Shown: piece by piece, positions 24,360 through 33,624 of the stretch
Numbering within the stretch: the first letter of the stretch is position 1
How the letters are laid out: each line of letters starts with the position of its first letter
Origin: Bacteroidota bacterium
Lineage (GTDB): Bacteria; Bacteroidota; Bacteroidia; Flavobacteriales; Weeksellaceae
NCBI GenBank assembly: GCA_023423715.1
Contig: JAFAFC010000027.1
Coordinates: 1-41,648, forward strand
DNA length: 41,648 nt
Direction of reading: 5' to 3'
Notes under the pieces: model-generated
Database searches by the model: none
Told to the model about the DNA's origin: nothing
The model's input: the letters and a program-made list of their open reading frames with translations, nothing else
Program-made: the position numbers and the translations under genes

Positions 24360-27185
24360 CTATTGTCGATTTTTAAGCATTATCCAACCTTTTAGGGATT
24401 GAAGACCCTCTCCATCGTTCCATGTAATAATATACCAATAGTTTCCTGTAGGTAAGGATTTGCCATTTGTCTTGCCATCCCAAAGCAATTTATTTTTATC
24501 ATTTACAGATTCAAAAACAGCGTGACCAAATCGGTTGAGGATTTTAATAGAGTAATCATTCTTGCTTCCAAATTCTGAAAAATCAACCGTATCATTGAGT
24601 CCATCCCCATTTGGAGTTATTACATTGGAAAGGGTGTTAATAAAAATTTCTTTAGAAACACTTGGACAACCATTCTCGGATTTTACATGGATCTTGTAAA
24701 AACCAGATGTCAGATTTGTGAACACATTATTTGGCGTAAAATCACCATCATTTAAGGCAAACAAAAATGGTCCATCGCCAGAAATGATATTCACGGTAGC
24801 CATATCTTTCTGCACAGAAACGTCAAATTTAGGAATTTGACCTACTGTAAAATCAAGCATTATAGCCTCCAAACAGCCATTTGCATTTTTTCGTTTTCCA
24901 TAGAAAATTACATTCTGATTGACACGTTGGATATTCGAAATGGCGTTGATTTCCTGCGCAGCATCATTTTGACTTGCATAGAAAATAAAATCAGATGCAT
25001 TTGTATAGTCACTTAATTTAATCTCAAGCTCTTTTTCTCCGTTAAGACACAAAGAAAATTCCTTCTCAACAGTAGGTAAAGATTGCAAAGCTTCTAATTC
25101 TACTTTCACAATCGTAAAACATGAAAATTTGGAAATTATTCTTGCATAAACATCCCCAGATTTTTCATAGGAATAAGGGTTTGCAATTTTACTTATATTA
25201 TCAACAGCATCACCGTAGCTTTCATAAAAATAGATAACATTACCTTGATCTTGTCCAAAACTGATATCGCTAAGATTAAAAATTGGCGATGAGGAATTGG
25301 CCGTGCAGAGCGTTATCTTCTGATCTTGATAATCTAGTTTTTCAACTTTTATTTTAAATGAAATAACTTGTGTTTTCGGATCAGGACCATACCCATAAAT
25401 TCGAATACTAAAATCATCGTTGTAAGACAAGGGTTGGTTAGGATCCGGAAAGTATTCAATGGTATTTCCAGCCAGGGTAACATTTCCTTTTAACGGGTTC
25501 AAAATCAATTTTGTTTGACTAAAATCAACAGCTTCATTAGAGTCCGGAAATTTAATCGTCCATAAAAATGAATTACAATCTCCAATTTCTTCTTCTATAA
25601 TGATCCCATCCAAACACCTTGAATAAACGTATGCTTCCGTTTTCAAATAAGGGCATGTTCCGTTTCGCACTTCAGCAACATAACTTCCTGAGCCATATTT
25701 TTCAGGATCAAGCGTGTTTTTTGTTTCGTTAGCCAATAAAACCCCGTCTTTATACCAACGGTATTCTTCGTAGGAATCATCCACAACCAACTGTACATTC
25801 GTTTCGCAACTTCCTAATTTTGAGATTGCAGGCATCGAGCTGAATCCTGCAAAATAGCCCCCAAATTGTCGATTGGAAAACAGACCTAATGTCACCGTAT
25901 TATCTGATTCAATGGTAAGATGATCGTTTTCTGCAAAGTAGCCATAATTAATCCACTCTTGTGTTCCTTTCACCAATTCGGGACCATACGAACTATCTAA
26001 TTCAACCCCATTAACTCTAACTTTTGAGCCTTTCAGTGTTAATATGTTCAACTTGGTATTTTGGCTTCCTGAAATTGAATAACCTACTTGATCTATGGTT
26101 TTGGGCAAATAGCAGTTTAGAGGAGGGACCAGCATATAACTTCCTTTAGGATAACTTCCACCAGGATTTCCTGTATCGGAACTTGTAGAAATTTGATAGG
26201 TATACACTTTTTTTGTACTTGAGATATACATAGAATACATTCCGACTCGTTGAAAACTGTATTTAGAAGAAGGAATTACCGCATGTTGACCTTTATTTAA
26301 AGTCACAAAGGGAGTTGTTTCGTCATTTAAAAACACTTGCGTATTAGCTTCCGTAGCCATAACTAAAACTTTCTCACCATCAAGAATACTCCCAAAACCA
26401 CGCATGACAACAAACTTATCCCCAAGCCTATTAATAGGAACCGCTTGGTCAATCATAATTTGACCAGAAAATAGTGATTCTTGACTCGCATTCGGAAAAT
26501 ACTGTCCATTGAAAGCACCGTTGGTAATAGAAATTGCTTTCGTAGCATTAATTTCGGCACCAATAAATCCCTTAAGATTTGCTGCTTCTAGTGTACTTCC
26601 AGAAATAATATACGACTGCCCTTTATTCAACTTAATCGAAATAGAATTTCTTTGCGTACCATCCGAAAAGCGCACATTGGCATCAAATCCCGAAATGGAA
26701 ACCTCCGTATTATCTTCGGTAGCAATTATAGAAGTTTGAAAATATAAACTTGAATGATTAATGCTAAAAGGCATATGTGATGACAAGAACTTTTGCCCTA
26801 CACCAGCAAGGCCTTTTGAGTTAATCATTGCTGAGCCAACTTGGCTGAAGATTCTAAGATTCGCAAATATTCGCGATGTAGCTATAATATGAAGTCCTTT
26901 ATTAGAGACTGTCATAACATCTTCATTCTGATTGGTTATAATTAACGCATCAGGAATGGGTACAATCAAAGGATTATTCTTGGAAATCGTTACTTTTTTA
27001 AACAATGTTGGTCCAGAATAGATTTCTACATCCACCCCATTAACATCTCCCGTAGATAAATACAAAGAGGTTGTACCATCACCAATAGCTTGTCCAGAAT
27101 ACATTGGTGCAAACCAATGCTCTTGATCATATTGGGAATATACATTGAGATATAAGAACAAAAAGAAAATAAGGAAAAATCTCAT
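24360..27185 (-). CDS. T9SS type B secreted protein with IgGFc-binding-type N-terminal domain
   Basis: Large (941-residue) exported protein. It has a signal peptide (MRFFLIFFLFLYLNVYSQ). A region at about 30-440 resembles the IgGFc-binding N-terminal domain, with its repeated strands around TEDNTEVSISG, NKGQSYIISGS, LGDKFVVMRGFG, LVMATEANTQVFLN and GSYMLVPPLNCYLPKTIDQV. An Ig-like segment with paired Cys follows at about 455-525, then a disordered or beta-sandwich middle. The C-terminal 87 residues (855-941) start VITPNGDGLNDTVDF and include LLWDGKTNGKSLPTGNYWY, the gliding-motility-type (type B) sorting domain recognised by the type IX secretion system. It should end up at the cell surface or outside; adhesion is inferred. 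It lies between the susCD1 terminator and the porin gene, with a possible promoter that reuses part of the terminator. Confidence 0.88.
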   Translation of the reverse strand: MRFFLIFFLFLYLNVYSQYDQEHWFAPMYSGQAIGDGTTSLYLSTGDVNGVDVEIYSGPTLFKKVTISKNNPLIVPIPDALIITNQNEDVMTVSNKGLHIIATSRIFANLRIFSQVGSAMINSKGLAGVGQKFLSSHMPFSINHSSLYFQTSIIATEDNTEVSISGFDANVRFSDGTQRNSISIKLNKGQSYIISGSTLEAANLKGFIGAEINATKAISITNGAFNGQYFPNASQESLFSGQIMIDQAVPINRLGDKFVVMRGFGSILDGEKVLVMATEANTQVFLNDETTPFVTLNKGQHAVIPSSKYSFQRVGMYSMYISSTKKVYTYQISTSSDTGNPGGSYPKGSYMLVPPLNCYLPKTIDQVGYSISGSQNTKLNILTLKGSKVRVNGVELDSSYGPELVKGTQEWINYGYFAENDHLTIESDNTVTLGLFSNRQFGGYFAGFSSMPAISKLGSCETNVQLVVDDSYEEYRWYKDGVLLANETKNTLDPEKYGSGSYVAEVRNGTCPYLKTEAYVYSRCLDGIIIEEEIGDCNSFLWTIKFPDSNEAVDFSQTKLILNPLKGNVTLAGNTIEYFPDPNQPLSYNDDFSIRIYGYGPDPKTQVISFKIKVEKLDYQDQKITLCTANSSSPIFNLSDISFGQDQGNVIYFYESYGDAVDNISKIANPYSYEKSGDVYARIISKFSCFTIVKVELEALQSLPTVEKEFSLCLNGEKELEIKLSDYTNASDFIFYASQNDAAQEINAISNIQRVNQNVIFYGKRKNANGCLEAIMLDFTVGQIPKFDVSVQKDMATVNIISGDGPFLFALNDGDFTPNNVFTNLTSGFYKIHVKSENGCPSVSKEIFINTLSNVITPNGDGLNDTVDFSEFGSKNDYSIKILNRFGHAVFESVNDKNKLLWDGKTNGKSLPTGNYWYIITWNDGEGLQSLKGWIMLKNRQ

Positions 27186-27200
27186 GATTCTGAATGTTTA

Positions 27201-27230
27201 CGAATTTACTAAAAAAAAAAGCGGAACAAA
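27201..27230 (-). promoter_or_regulatory. Possible promoter of the T9SS-secreted protein, overlapping a terminator
   Basis: On the minus strand TTTG (27227-27230) is followed after 18 bases by TAAATTCG (27201-27208), one mismatch from TAnnTTTG. The -33 box lies in one arm of the upstream terminator hairpin and the spacer contains its T-run. With no other room between genes this is the best candidate, but it is imperfect. Confidence 0.35.
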
Positions 27231-27243
27231 AATTTGTTCCGCT
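27211..27243 (-). terminator. Terminator of the susC1-susD1 operon
   Basis: An almost perfect hairpin, AGCGGAACAAA at 27220-27230 against TTTGTTCCGCT at 27233-27243, is followed on the minus strand by ten T (27211-27220). It lies 28 bases after the susD1 stop. Confidence 0.9.
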
Positions 27244-27271
27244 AAGGTTTTAAAGTATTCTTATCGAATAA

Positions 27272-28708
27272 TTAAGGATTAGAAACCTCTTTATTCGCAT
27301 CTAATTCTTTTTGAGGAATGTCGAAATAGAATCTCTTATCCGATGCAGGAATATTCAGCTGTCCAAATGCAGCATGGTTGCTTCCTGTGTAGATTCTTGT
27401 AAGATCTTCTTTGTTTCTCTTCATTTCCCACCATTCTCCACCTTCACCCCAAAGTTCAATTTTTCTTTGAGTTCTGATTTCGCTTAATAAAGCAGCTCCA
27501 GAGTTAGTAGATGTTACGTATTGTGGGTCTCTTGTTTTTGCAAACGTTGCAAGAACTGCTTTAGCACCCGCTTCGTTTCCTGATCTAGCTAAAGCTTCAG
27601 CCTCGATTAAATAAAATTCTGATGCTCTCATGTATACTAAGTCAGCTTCAAAGAATGTATCATCATAGAATTTAACGTTAGCATATTTAGGCAATCCACC
27701 TTGAGCAGCTCCTAAAAACCAGTTCTTTCTAATATCTGAATCAGAAATTTTTGAATACAATCTAGAATCGATATTTCTGTAGATTTTTAATAATCCTGCG
27801 TATCCATCGTTCAAGTTACTCATGTGAGAGAAGAAAGATGCATAAAGATTGGTTGTAGAAGCGTTAATATCAGCTCCCCACATCCACTCTGGGTTAGAAA
27901 TAAATTGGAAACCATCTTCTAATTGCGCTTCGTTCATCAATGGGAAACCTTGCTTAGCCAAATTAGCATATTGAGCCGCTTTTGCATAGTTACCAGTCCA
28001 CATGTAAGCTCTTGCTAACATACCAGCAACAACGTTTTTGTTTACAAACTCTTTAGATGTTCTTCCGTAACCATCAAGTAAAGTATATGCTTTTTCTAGA
28101 TCGCTAGTTACATATCCCCAAACTTCAGTTGTAGGAACTCTTTCAGCCTTAGAGATTACGTTATCTCCTTCAGAATAGTAAGGGATACCTTGCTCACCTA
28201 CTGCATAAGTACGGATAAGGTCCATGTATGCATTTGCTCTAACAGCTAATGCTCTACCTTTCACAAAATTCTGATCTCCTTCTGCATCAGCAGGAATAAG
28301 TTTCAAAACTTCGTTCATGTTGTACACTACTTTGTAGTTGAATCTCCAAACCATTTCATTTCTTGTATGGTTTACATTTCTTGCAAGGTAGTTATAGTAC
28401 GTATTAAACCAGTGAGAACTTGTCATCACTAAGTCGTTAGTCATGTGATCTAAACCTGCCAAAACTGACATATAACCGAAATCATCATGAGCTCCTTGTC
28501 CGTTTGTATTAAACTGGATCAAGTAGTTATTGTTTCCCGCTTCTGCTCCTGAAAGAACTGAAAGTGATTTTTCAGGGAACGTTTTCAATAATTCTTGAAT
28601 TTGGTTTGAAGATACATTCCCTTGCGGTTCTGTATCCAACAAACTGTCTTCATTTGAACAGCTCCAAAGCGTTGCTGCTGCTAAAAATGTGAAAATATAT
28701 TTTTTCAT
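27272..28708 (-). CDS. SusD/RagB family surface lipoprotein 1
   Basis: SusD-type nutrient-binding lid of a SusCD importer. It is anchored as a lipoprotein: the lipobox ends TLWSC (Cys17), and the following SNEDS is acidic, as expected for surface export in Bacteroidota. The 478 residues show the alpha-helical SusD/RagB fold with its tetratricopeptide-like helices (ARAYMWTGNYAKAAQYANLAK near 235) and the C-terminal family block YMRASEFYLIEAEALARSG followed by RKIELWGEGGEWWEMKR. The end (DIPQKELDANKEVSNP) matches the usual IP..E...N....NP tail. It starts 20 bases after the stop of susC1. Its C-terminal third resembles SusD2 more than SusD3 by eye. Ligand unknown. Confidence 0.94.
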   Translation of the reverse strand: MKKYIFTFLAAATLWSCSNEDSLLDTEPQGNVSSNQIQELLKTFPEKSLSVLSGAEAGNNNYLIQFNTNGQGAHDDFGYMSVLAGLDHMTNDLVMTSSHWFNTYYNYLARNVNHTRNEMVWRFNYKVVYNMNEVLKLIPADAEGDQNFVKGRALAVRANAYMDLIRTYAVGEQGIPYYSEGDNVISKAERVPTTEVWGYVTSDLEKAYTLLDGYGRTSKEFVNKNVVAGMLARAYMWTGNYAKAAQYANLAKQGFPLMNEAQLEDGFQFISNPEWMWGADINASTTNLYASFFSHMSNLNDGYAGLLKIYRNIDSRLYSKISDSDIRKNWFLGAAQGGLPKYANVKFYDDTFFEADLVYMRASEFYLIEAEALARSGNEAGAKAVLATFAKTRDPQYVTSTNSGAALLSEIRTQRKIELWGEGGEWWEMKRNKEDLTRIYTGSNHAAFGQLNIPASDKRFYFDIPQKELDANKEVSNP

Positions 28709-28728
28709 TGTTTTAAATATTACGAAGA

Positions 28729-31650
28729 TTAGAATGAAATGTTTGCTCCAAATGAAATAGTTCTAATTGGAGAGTAGTTACTCTGAGAAGCTCCTGTAAG
28801 ACTCATTCTCGGGTCGTAACCTTTTCTCTTAGACCAAACATTTACGTTATCAGCAAGAACGTAAAGTCTTAATGAATTAATTCCTGCAAATTCGATTAAG
28901 TCTTTGTTAAACGTATATCCTAAAGATACATTTTGTAATGAAATGTAATCACTCTTAATAAGACCTAATGTAGATTGTGCATAGTATAATTTCGGATCAT
29001 CAGCCATCATTACAGGTAGAGATGCATCTGTATTATTTGCATTCCAAGACTTGTAATAATCTTTGTGGAAGTTTTCTCCTAGACCACTACCCATTAATCC
29101 CATCCAGTTACTGTCGTAACCCATACCTCCAAATTGGTAAGCGAAACCAGCTGTGAAATCAATGTTCTTATAACGAATATCCAAACCGAAACCACCATAA
29201 ACATCTGCTAACGCTGTGATACCTGTATCCAATAACGTTGCATCAGCATAAACTGAAGTTGTTGATTTAGCACCTGTTGCAGCGTCAACTTTCGTCCACA
29301 ATGCTGCTCCATTAGTAGGATCCACTCCTGCAAACTCTCTCAATCTGTACGTGTACATAGAGTTTCCTGGCTTCAAGATGTATGCTCCTGTAACGATTTC
29401 ATTTTCTGGTAAGCTAAGGATCTCATTCTTGTAGAATGTTGCGTTACCATTCAAGCTTACATTAAAGTTTTCTGTTTTAATAACATCTAAACCTAAAGTT
29501 ACTTCAACCCCTCTGTTTTCGATATCACCAATATTCCATGGCATACTTTCAAAACCTTGAGATAATGGAAGTGGCTTCATGAATAACAAGTCATTCGTAC
29601 GCTTCTTAAAGTATTCCGCATCAATAGTAATTCTATTATTGAATAAACCTAACTCTAAACCTGCGTTGAAGTTTTTATTCTTTTCCCATGTAATATCTGG
29701 GTTTCCTTTAAATACTTGGTTGTAAGAGATTACATCCGAAGTTTGTGTTGTTTGTACAACTTCGTAAAGATCTAGGTATGGGAAACTATAACCTAAGTTA
29801 TCGTTACCAACTTCACCGTAAGATGCTTTAAGTTTCAAGAAGTTTACAACGTTATTCTGGAAGAAATCTTCTTTTGATACGATCCAAGATCCACCAACTG
29901 AGTAGAAATTACCCCATCTGTTATCTGGGTGGAATCTAGAAGAACCATCTCTTCTCGCACTACCTGTTAAGAAATATTTCCCTTGGTAATCCAAGTTTAA
30001 TCTACCGAACCATGACTCTAAAGTGTAAGGAACTCCGTAGTTAGAACTTTCTACTAAAGTTGCATACATATCACCATATACACTATTTGTCAACAATCCA
30101 TTTACGTGGTGTGTTTCCAAATAATCTTGGTTTCTCTTATATGTTTCATGTGCTGCAAGCACGTTCAAGCTAAATCCACCAAATTTCTTGTTATATTCTA
30201 ACAATTGTTGTTGGTTCAGAGACGAAATGTTATTGTTCCAGTTGTACAATCTACCATTTGGATTCACAGCATCACCATATAATGGTGTATCAAAAGAGTT
30301 AGCTCTTTGATTGTAGAATTCTCCAGTTAGTTTGTAAGTAAAATCAAGACCATCTAAAATTGTGAATGTACCGAAACCTCCTGCGAAGATTTGATTAATT
30401 TTTCTTTTCTTGATATCATACAATGCCGTAGCATATGGATTCTGCAATGCTCCATATCTTCTTACGTTAGGTGCAATTGTTCCTGTACCATCATCATAAG
30501 CTACGTCACCGTTTGCTCTATATAATAAATTACCGTTGTTATCGTAAGCGTGCACTGGGTAAATTGGCGCTACATATCTAGACCATTGGAAAGGGTTAGA
30601 GTATGCTGTAGAACCATCAAATCCGTCAGGTGCATTTTGCTCCATGAATGAATACCCTAAGTTACCACCGAATTTCAAACGATCTCCTAACTTAGATTCA
30701 ACTTTCATTCTACCTGTAATCTTTTCCCATCTTGAATTCACCATATATGAATCATTAGATTCATACCCTAATGAATAGAAGTATGTACTATTGTCTGATG
30801 CACCAGAAGCACTAAAGTGTGTATTACTGTAGAATCCTTCTTTGAATAAGAAATCCTTCCAGTCTTCTTGATACATAATTTTTGCATCTGGATTAAAGTT
30901 ACCGTTAGCGTCAATCAATTGAGAGTTTGCTACGTTAGTAACGTTATATCCTAAACCTTGATCTCCAGAAATCAACCCCGCTAAAGCTTTTGTGTGAGCT
31001 TGAGCTTGAGTAGAACCTCCATCAACGAAACCGTTCTTTAAGATATTGTAATAATACTGGTAGTATTCTGAAGGACTATTCGAAATGTTGTATTCCGGAA
31101 TACCTCTCATCGCAACCCCAGCTTTAAGGTCTAGGTTGTATTGCGCTCTACCTTTCTTACCTTTTTTAGTTGTAATGATCACAACTCCGTTTGCCGCTCT
31201 GTTACCATAAAGTGAACTCGCCGCAGCATCTTTTAGGAAAGAGATAGACTCAATATCCTGATTGTTAATCGCAGATACACTTCCTGTAAAAGGAACACCA
31301 TCTACTACATAAAGAGGATCTGAAACCCCGTTAATAGAACCAATACCTCTAAATCTTACTGTTGGATTTGTTCCTGGTAAACCGTTATTACTCATAACTT
31401 GTACCCCAGCAACTTTACCTGTAAGACCTTGAACTACGTTTGCAGCTGTAATTTCCTTAATTTCTTTAGCTTTTACTTCTGCAACTGAACCTGTTAGAGA
31501 CTCTTTCTTTTGAGTTCCATAAGCAACAACTACTACCTCTTCAATTTCTTTTACAGAAGTTGTATCAGTAGTTGTGTTTTGAGCAAGTACTACACTTTGT
31601 CCTAAGAAAAACAAAGCACCAGCACTCAGCACTCTTAATTTTACATTCAT
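28729..31650 (-). CDS. SusC/RagA family TonB-linked outer membrane transporter 1
   Basis: TonB-dependent barrel that imports oligomeric nutrients through the outer membrane under the SusD lid. The 973 residues begin with a signal peptide (MNVKLRVLSAGALFFLGQ..., cleavage near residue 23). A putative TonB box and plug start follow at once (EIEEVVVVAYGTQKKES, about 36-52), then the plug domain (GVQVMSNNGLPGTNPTVRFRGIGS, YVVDGVPF, AAASSLYGNRAANGVVIITTKKG to about 170) and the barrel to the final SFGANISF. The carboxypeptidase-regulatory-like domain of about 80-90 residues found at the N-terminus of many SusC proteins is absent. Start ATG 31650; promoter and dyad just upstream. It pairs with SusD1 20 bases downstream. 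Confidence 0.95.
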   Translation of the reverse strand: MNVKLRVLSAGALFFLGQSVVLAQNTTTDTTSVKEIEEVVVVAYGTQKKESLTGSVAEVKAKEIKEITAANVVQGLTGKVAGVQVMSNNGLPGTNPTVRFRGIGSINGVSDPLYVVDGVPFTGSVSAINNQDIESISFLKDAAASSLYGNRAANGVVIITTKKGKKGRAQYNLDLKAGVAMRGIPEYNISNSPSEYYQYYYNILKNGFVDGGSTQAQAHTKALAGLISGDQGLGYNVTNVANSQLIDANGNFNPDAKIMYQEDWKDFLFKEGFYSNTHFSASGASDNSTYFYSLGYESNDSYMVNSRWEKITGRMKVESKLGDRLKFGGNLGYSFMEQNAPDGFDGSTAYSNPFQWSRYVAPIYPVHAYDNNGNLLYRANGDVAYDDGTGTIAPNVRRYGALQNPYATALYDIKKRKINQIFAGGFGTFTILDGLDFTYKLTGEFYNQRANSFDTPLYGDAVNPNGRLYNWNNNISSLNQQQLLEYNKKFGGFSLNVLAAHETYKRNQDYLETHHVNGLLTNSVYGDMYATLVESSNYGVPYTLESWFGRLNLDYQGKYFLTGSARRDGSSRFHPDNRWGNFYSVGGSWIVSKEDFFQNNVVNFLKLKASYGEVGNDNLGYSFPYLDLYEVVQTTQTSDVISYNQVFKGNPDITWEKNKNFNAGLELGLFNNRITIDAEYFKKRTNDLLFMKPLPLSQGFESMPWNIGDIENRGVEVTLGLDVIKTENFNVSLNGNATFYKNEILSLPENEIVTGAYILKPGNSMYTYRLREFAGVDPTNGAALWTKVDAATGAKSTTSVYADATLLDTGITALADVYGGFGLDIRYKNIDFTAGFAYQFGGMGYDSNWMGLMGSGLGENFHKDYYKSWNANNTDASLPVMMADDPKLYYAQSTLGLIKSDYISLQNVSLGYTFNKDLIEFAGINSLRLYVLADNVNVWSKRKGYDPRMSLTGASQSNYSPIRTISFGANISF

Positions 31651-31677
31651 ATTAACACTTTTTTAGTTAAACTCGTG

Positions 31678-31709
31678 CAAATATGTTAATTTTTATTAAT
31701 ACAGCCAAA
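31678..31709 (-). promoter_or_regulatory. Promoter of the susC1-susD1 operon
   Basis: On the minus strand TTTG (31706-31709), a 20-base spacer and CATATTTG (31678-31685, one mismatch from TAnnTTTG). Transcription would start about 22 bases before the ATG. Spacing and the CAT(A/T)TTTG variant are the same in the other two susC promoters. Confidence 0.72.
31683..31702. promoter_or_regulatory. Operator-like dyad in the susC1 promoter (imperfect)
   Basis: The plus strand reads ATGTTAA (31683-31689), six bases, then TTAATAC (31696-31702), which matches the TTAACAT arm in 5 of 7 positions. It sits between the -33 and -7 boxes and overlaps the -7 box, exactly as in susC2 and susC3. Binding by a regulator is inferred. 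Confidence 0.4.
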
Positions 31710-32049
31710 TTAATTAGCAAAATAATAATGTTAAATCTTCACTTTGAAGCTAAAAAAAACACCATTATACGCATTTAAACAATGTTTTTATTGTCAAAAC
31801 CTCAACAAAACAGCTCTTATTTGAAAATATATAAAAATCGTATTTTTAATATTATTATTACGAATTCAATATTATTACTTTATTTTAATGACCGTTTCAT
31901 CAATTTTTCTCTTAAAACAATACGAATAATAACCTTGATTTACGAAATCATCTATTGAAATCGCAATCTTAATACACAGCATCAATAGGTGTCGATTTAC
32001 AATAGAACTGTTGATATTTTAAATTTTCTTAAATATTGAAATTAAAACG
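31710..32049. other. AT-rich gap between susC1 promoter and susD2 terminator
   Basis: No gene is seen. The stretch is strongly AT-rich with runs of A and T, contains one further ATGTTAA half-site (31728-31734) and TACGCATTT, also found at 36711-36719 upstream of susC2. It may carry upstream activation sites, but nothing is clear enough to name. Confidence 0.4.
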
Positions 32050-32075
32050 AAAAAAAACCCTCAAAAGAGGGTTTT
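32050..32075 (-). terminator. Terminator of the susC2-susD2 operon
   Basis: Hairpin AAAACCCTC (32054-32062) against GAGGGTTTT (32067-32075) with an AAAA loop. On the minus strand the stem runs into eight T (32050-32057). It lies 36 bases after the susD2 stop. Confidence 0.88.
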
Positions 32076-32110
32076 CGTTTAATCTAAAATGATATTAATT
32101 AAGAAATTAA

Positions 32111-33613
32111 TTATAAAGGATTTTGTTTAACTTCTGGATTCGTATTAATTTCCTGTCTTGGAATTAACCAGTTCCATCGATTATCATTTGCATCAACTTT
32201 ATACAAGTTGTTAATTACAGAAGTAACATAATTTCCAGCTTTAGTTCTATCTAAAGGAAGATTCATTCTCTTCAAATCAAAAAATCTAAAACCTTCACCC
32301 CAAAGCTCAATTCTTCTACTCAAAAGAATCTCTTGCAACAATGCATCTCCAGAAGCAGTTGTCGTTACATAAGAAGGGTTTCTATTCTTTTCTAGCAAAG
32401 CGAATACCGTTCTTGCTTCAGCATCTTTACCTTGTCTAGCCAATGCTTCTGCTTCAGTAAGGTACATTTCTGCAGACCTCATGTACGGTGTATCCGCAGC
32501 AACTAAACCTTGAGCAGCTCCTGCAATAAGGAATTTCATTGTTGTATATGGGAACTTAGAGTATCCAGCTGCCGGAAAAACATAACCTGTATGTTCCCCA
32601 GTAGGATCAACTAATTGTTTTCTTACATCAGTCGCAGGGAAAGCTTCGTACAACGCTTTGTTCATCGTTTTAGGAGCCTGTCTTACGTTTGTAGATAAGG
32701 CATTTCTAGCCATATACGAATGAAACATTGCAAACGCTTCAGACTGATCTTCCTGGCTTTTTGTTCCCCAAATCCACTCTGAGTTGTCACTATTATTGAA
32801 ACCTGACTTATATTGCGCATTTGTCATCAACGCATAACCATTTTTAGCTTCAGCTGCCGCTGCAGATGCTTTTGCCCAATCTCCTTGAGTTAAAGCTACT
32901 CTAGCCTGAATTCCTTTTACTGTATTATAATTAAAGTGAGAAGCATTTAATTTAGTTTTACCTTTTAAATATTTTTCAGCCTCAGCTAAGTCGCTCCAAA
33001 TTTGAGCATACACCTCTTCAACTGAAGAACGCCCTAGTGGTGAAATATCATTAGGATCCAAACGAATCACAACACCTGGCTGTGTATTCCCTCCACCTTT
33101 AATATATCTACTACCATATACTTGAACCATTTGGAACATCCCATGCGCTCTATACGCATATGCCTCACCTAATGCCTGCTCTTTTTTCGTTTGATCCCCA
33201 CCTGCAGCTGGTCCGAACTTTATAATCGCGTTAGCATTCTTAATTAATTGATACCAAAACTCCCATGGAAATGCCACCTGAGTAGACGCCTCATTAACAA
33301 CACCTGTCCAACGTTGCTCACTAACATACCAACCATTACCCTGATGCGGCCAAACCACATCATCAGCCATAGCCTCCATAGTAATCATATGTCCAGAAAT
33401 ACCATAGGTACCCTGATTATAATAACGTCCAGTATTAGCCCTACGGTGCATACCATTAATCGCTGTTAATAGGTTTTCACCACTTGAATAGATCGTTTGC
33501 TCACCCACAGAAGTCGTAGGCGTTGTATCTAAGAAATCATTATTACACGACTGCACCGCTACAAGCGACAAGCACGCTAATGATGTTTTAATAATTGTAT
33601 TTCTAATTTTCAT
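32111..33613 (-). CDS. SusD/RagB family surface lipoprotein 2
   Basis: SusD-type lid of the second importer, 500 residues. The signal peptide is long and the lipobox ends AVQSC (Cys23), followed by NNDFLDTTPTTSVG, a very common SusD start. The helical family core has YAYRAHGMFQMVQVYG near 155, ARVALTQGDWAKASAAAAEAK near 240 and YMRSAEMYLTEAEALARQG, then RRIELWGEGFRFFDLKRMNLPLDR near the C-terminus. The tail IPRQEINTNPEVKQNP is canonical. It is transcribed with susC2, whose stop lies 11 bases upstream. Its last third is clearly related to SusD1, while the N-terminal half differs, which fits different ligands (inference). Confidence 0.95.
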   Translation of the reverse strand: MKIRNTIIKTSLACLSLVAVQSCNNDFLDTTPTTSVGEQTIYSSGENLLTAINGMHRRANTGRYYNQGTYGISGHMITMEAMADDVVWPHQGNGWYVSEQRWTGVVNEASTQVAFPWEFWYQLIKNANAIIKFGPAAGGDQTKKEQALGEAYAYRAHGMFQMVQVYGSRYIKGGGNTQPGVVIRLDPNDISPLGRSSVEEVYAQIWSDLAEAEKYLKGKTKLNASHFNYNTVKGIQARVALTQGDWAKASAAAAEAKNGYALMTNAQYKSGFNNSDNSEWIWGTKSQEDQSEAFAMFHSYMARNALSTNVRQAPKTMNKALYEAFPATDVRKQLVDPTGEHTGYVFPAAGYSKFPYTTMKFLIAGAAQGLVAADTPYMRSAEMYLTEAEALARQGKDAEARTVFALLEKNRNPSYVTTTASGDALLQEILLSRRIELWGEGFRFFDLKRMNLPLDRTKAGNYVTSVINNLYKVDANDNRWNWLIPRQEINTNPEVKQNPL

Positions 33614-33624
33614 TGTATTAATTT

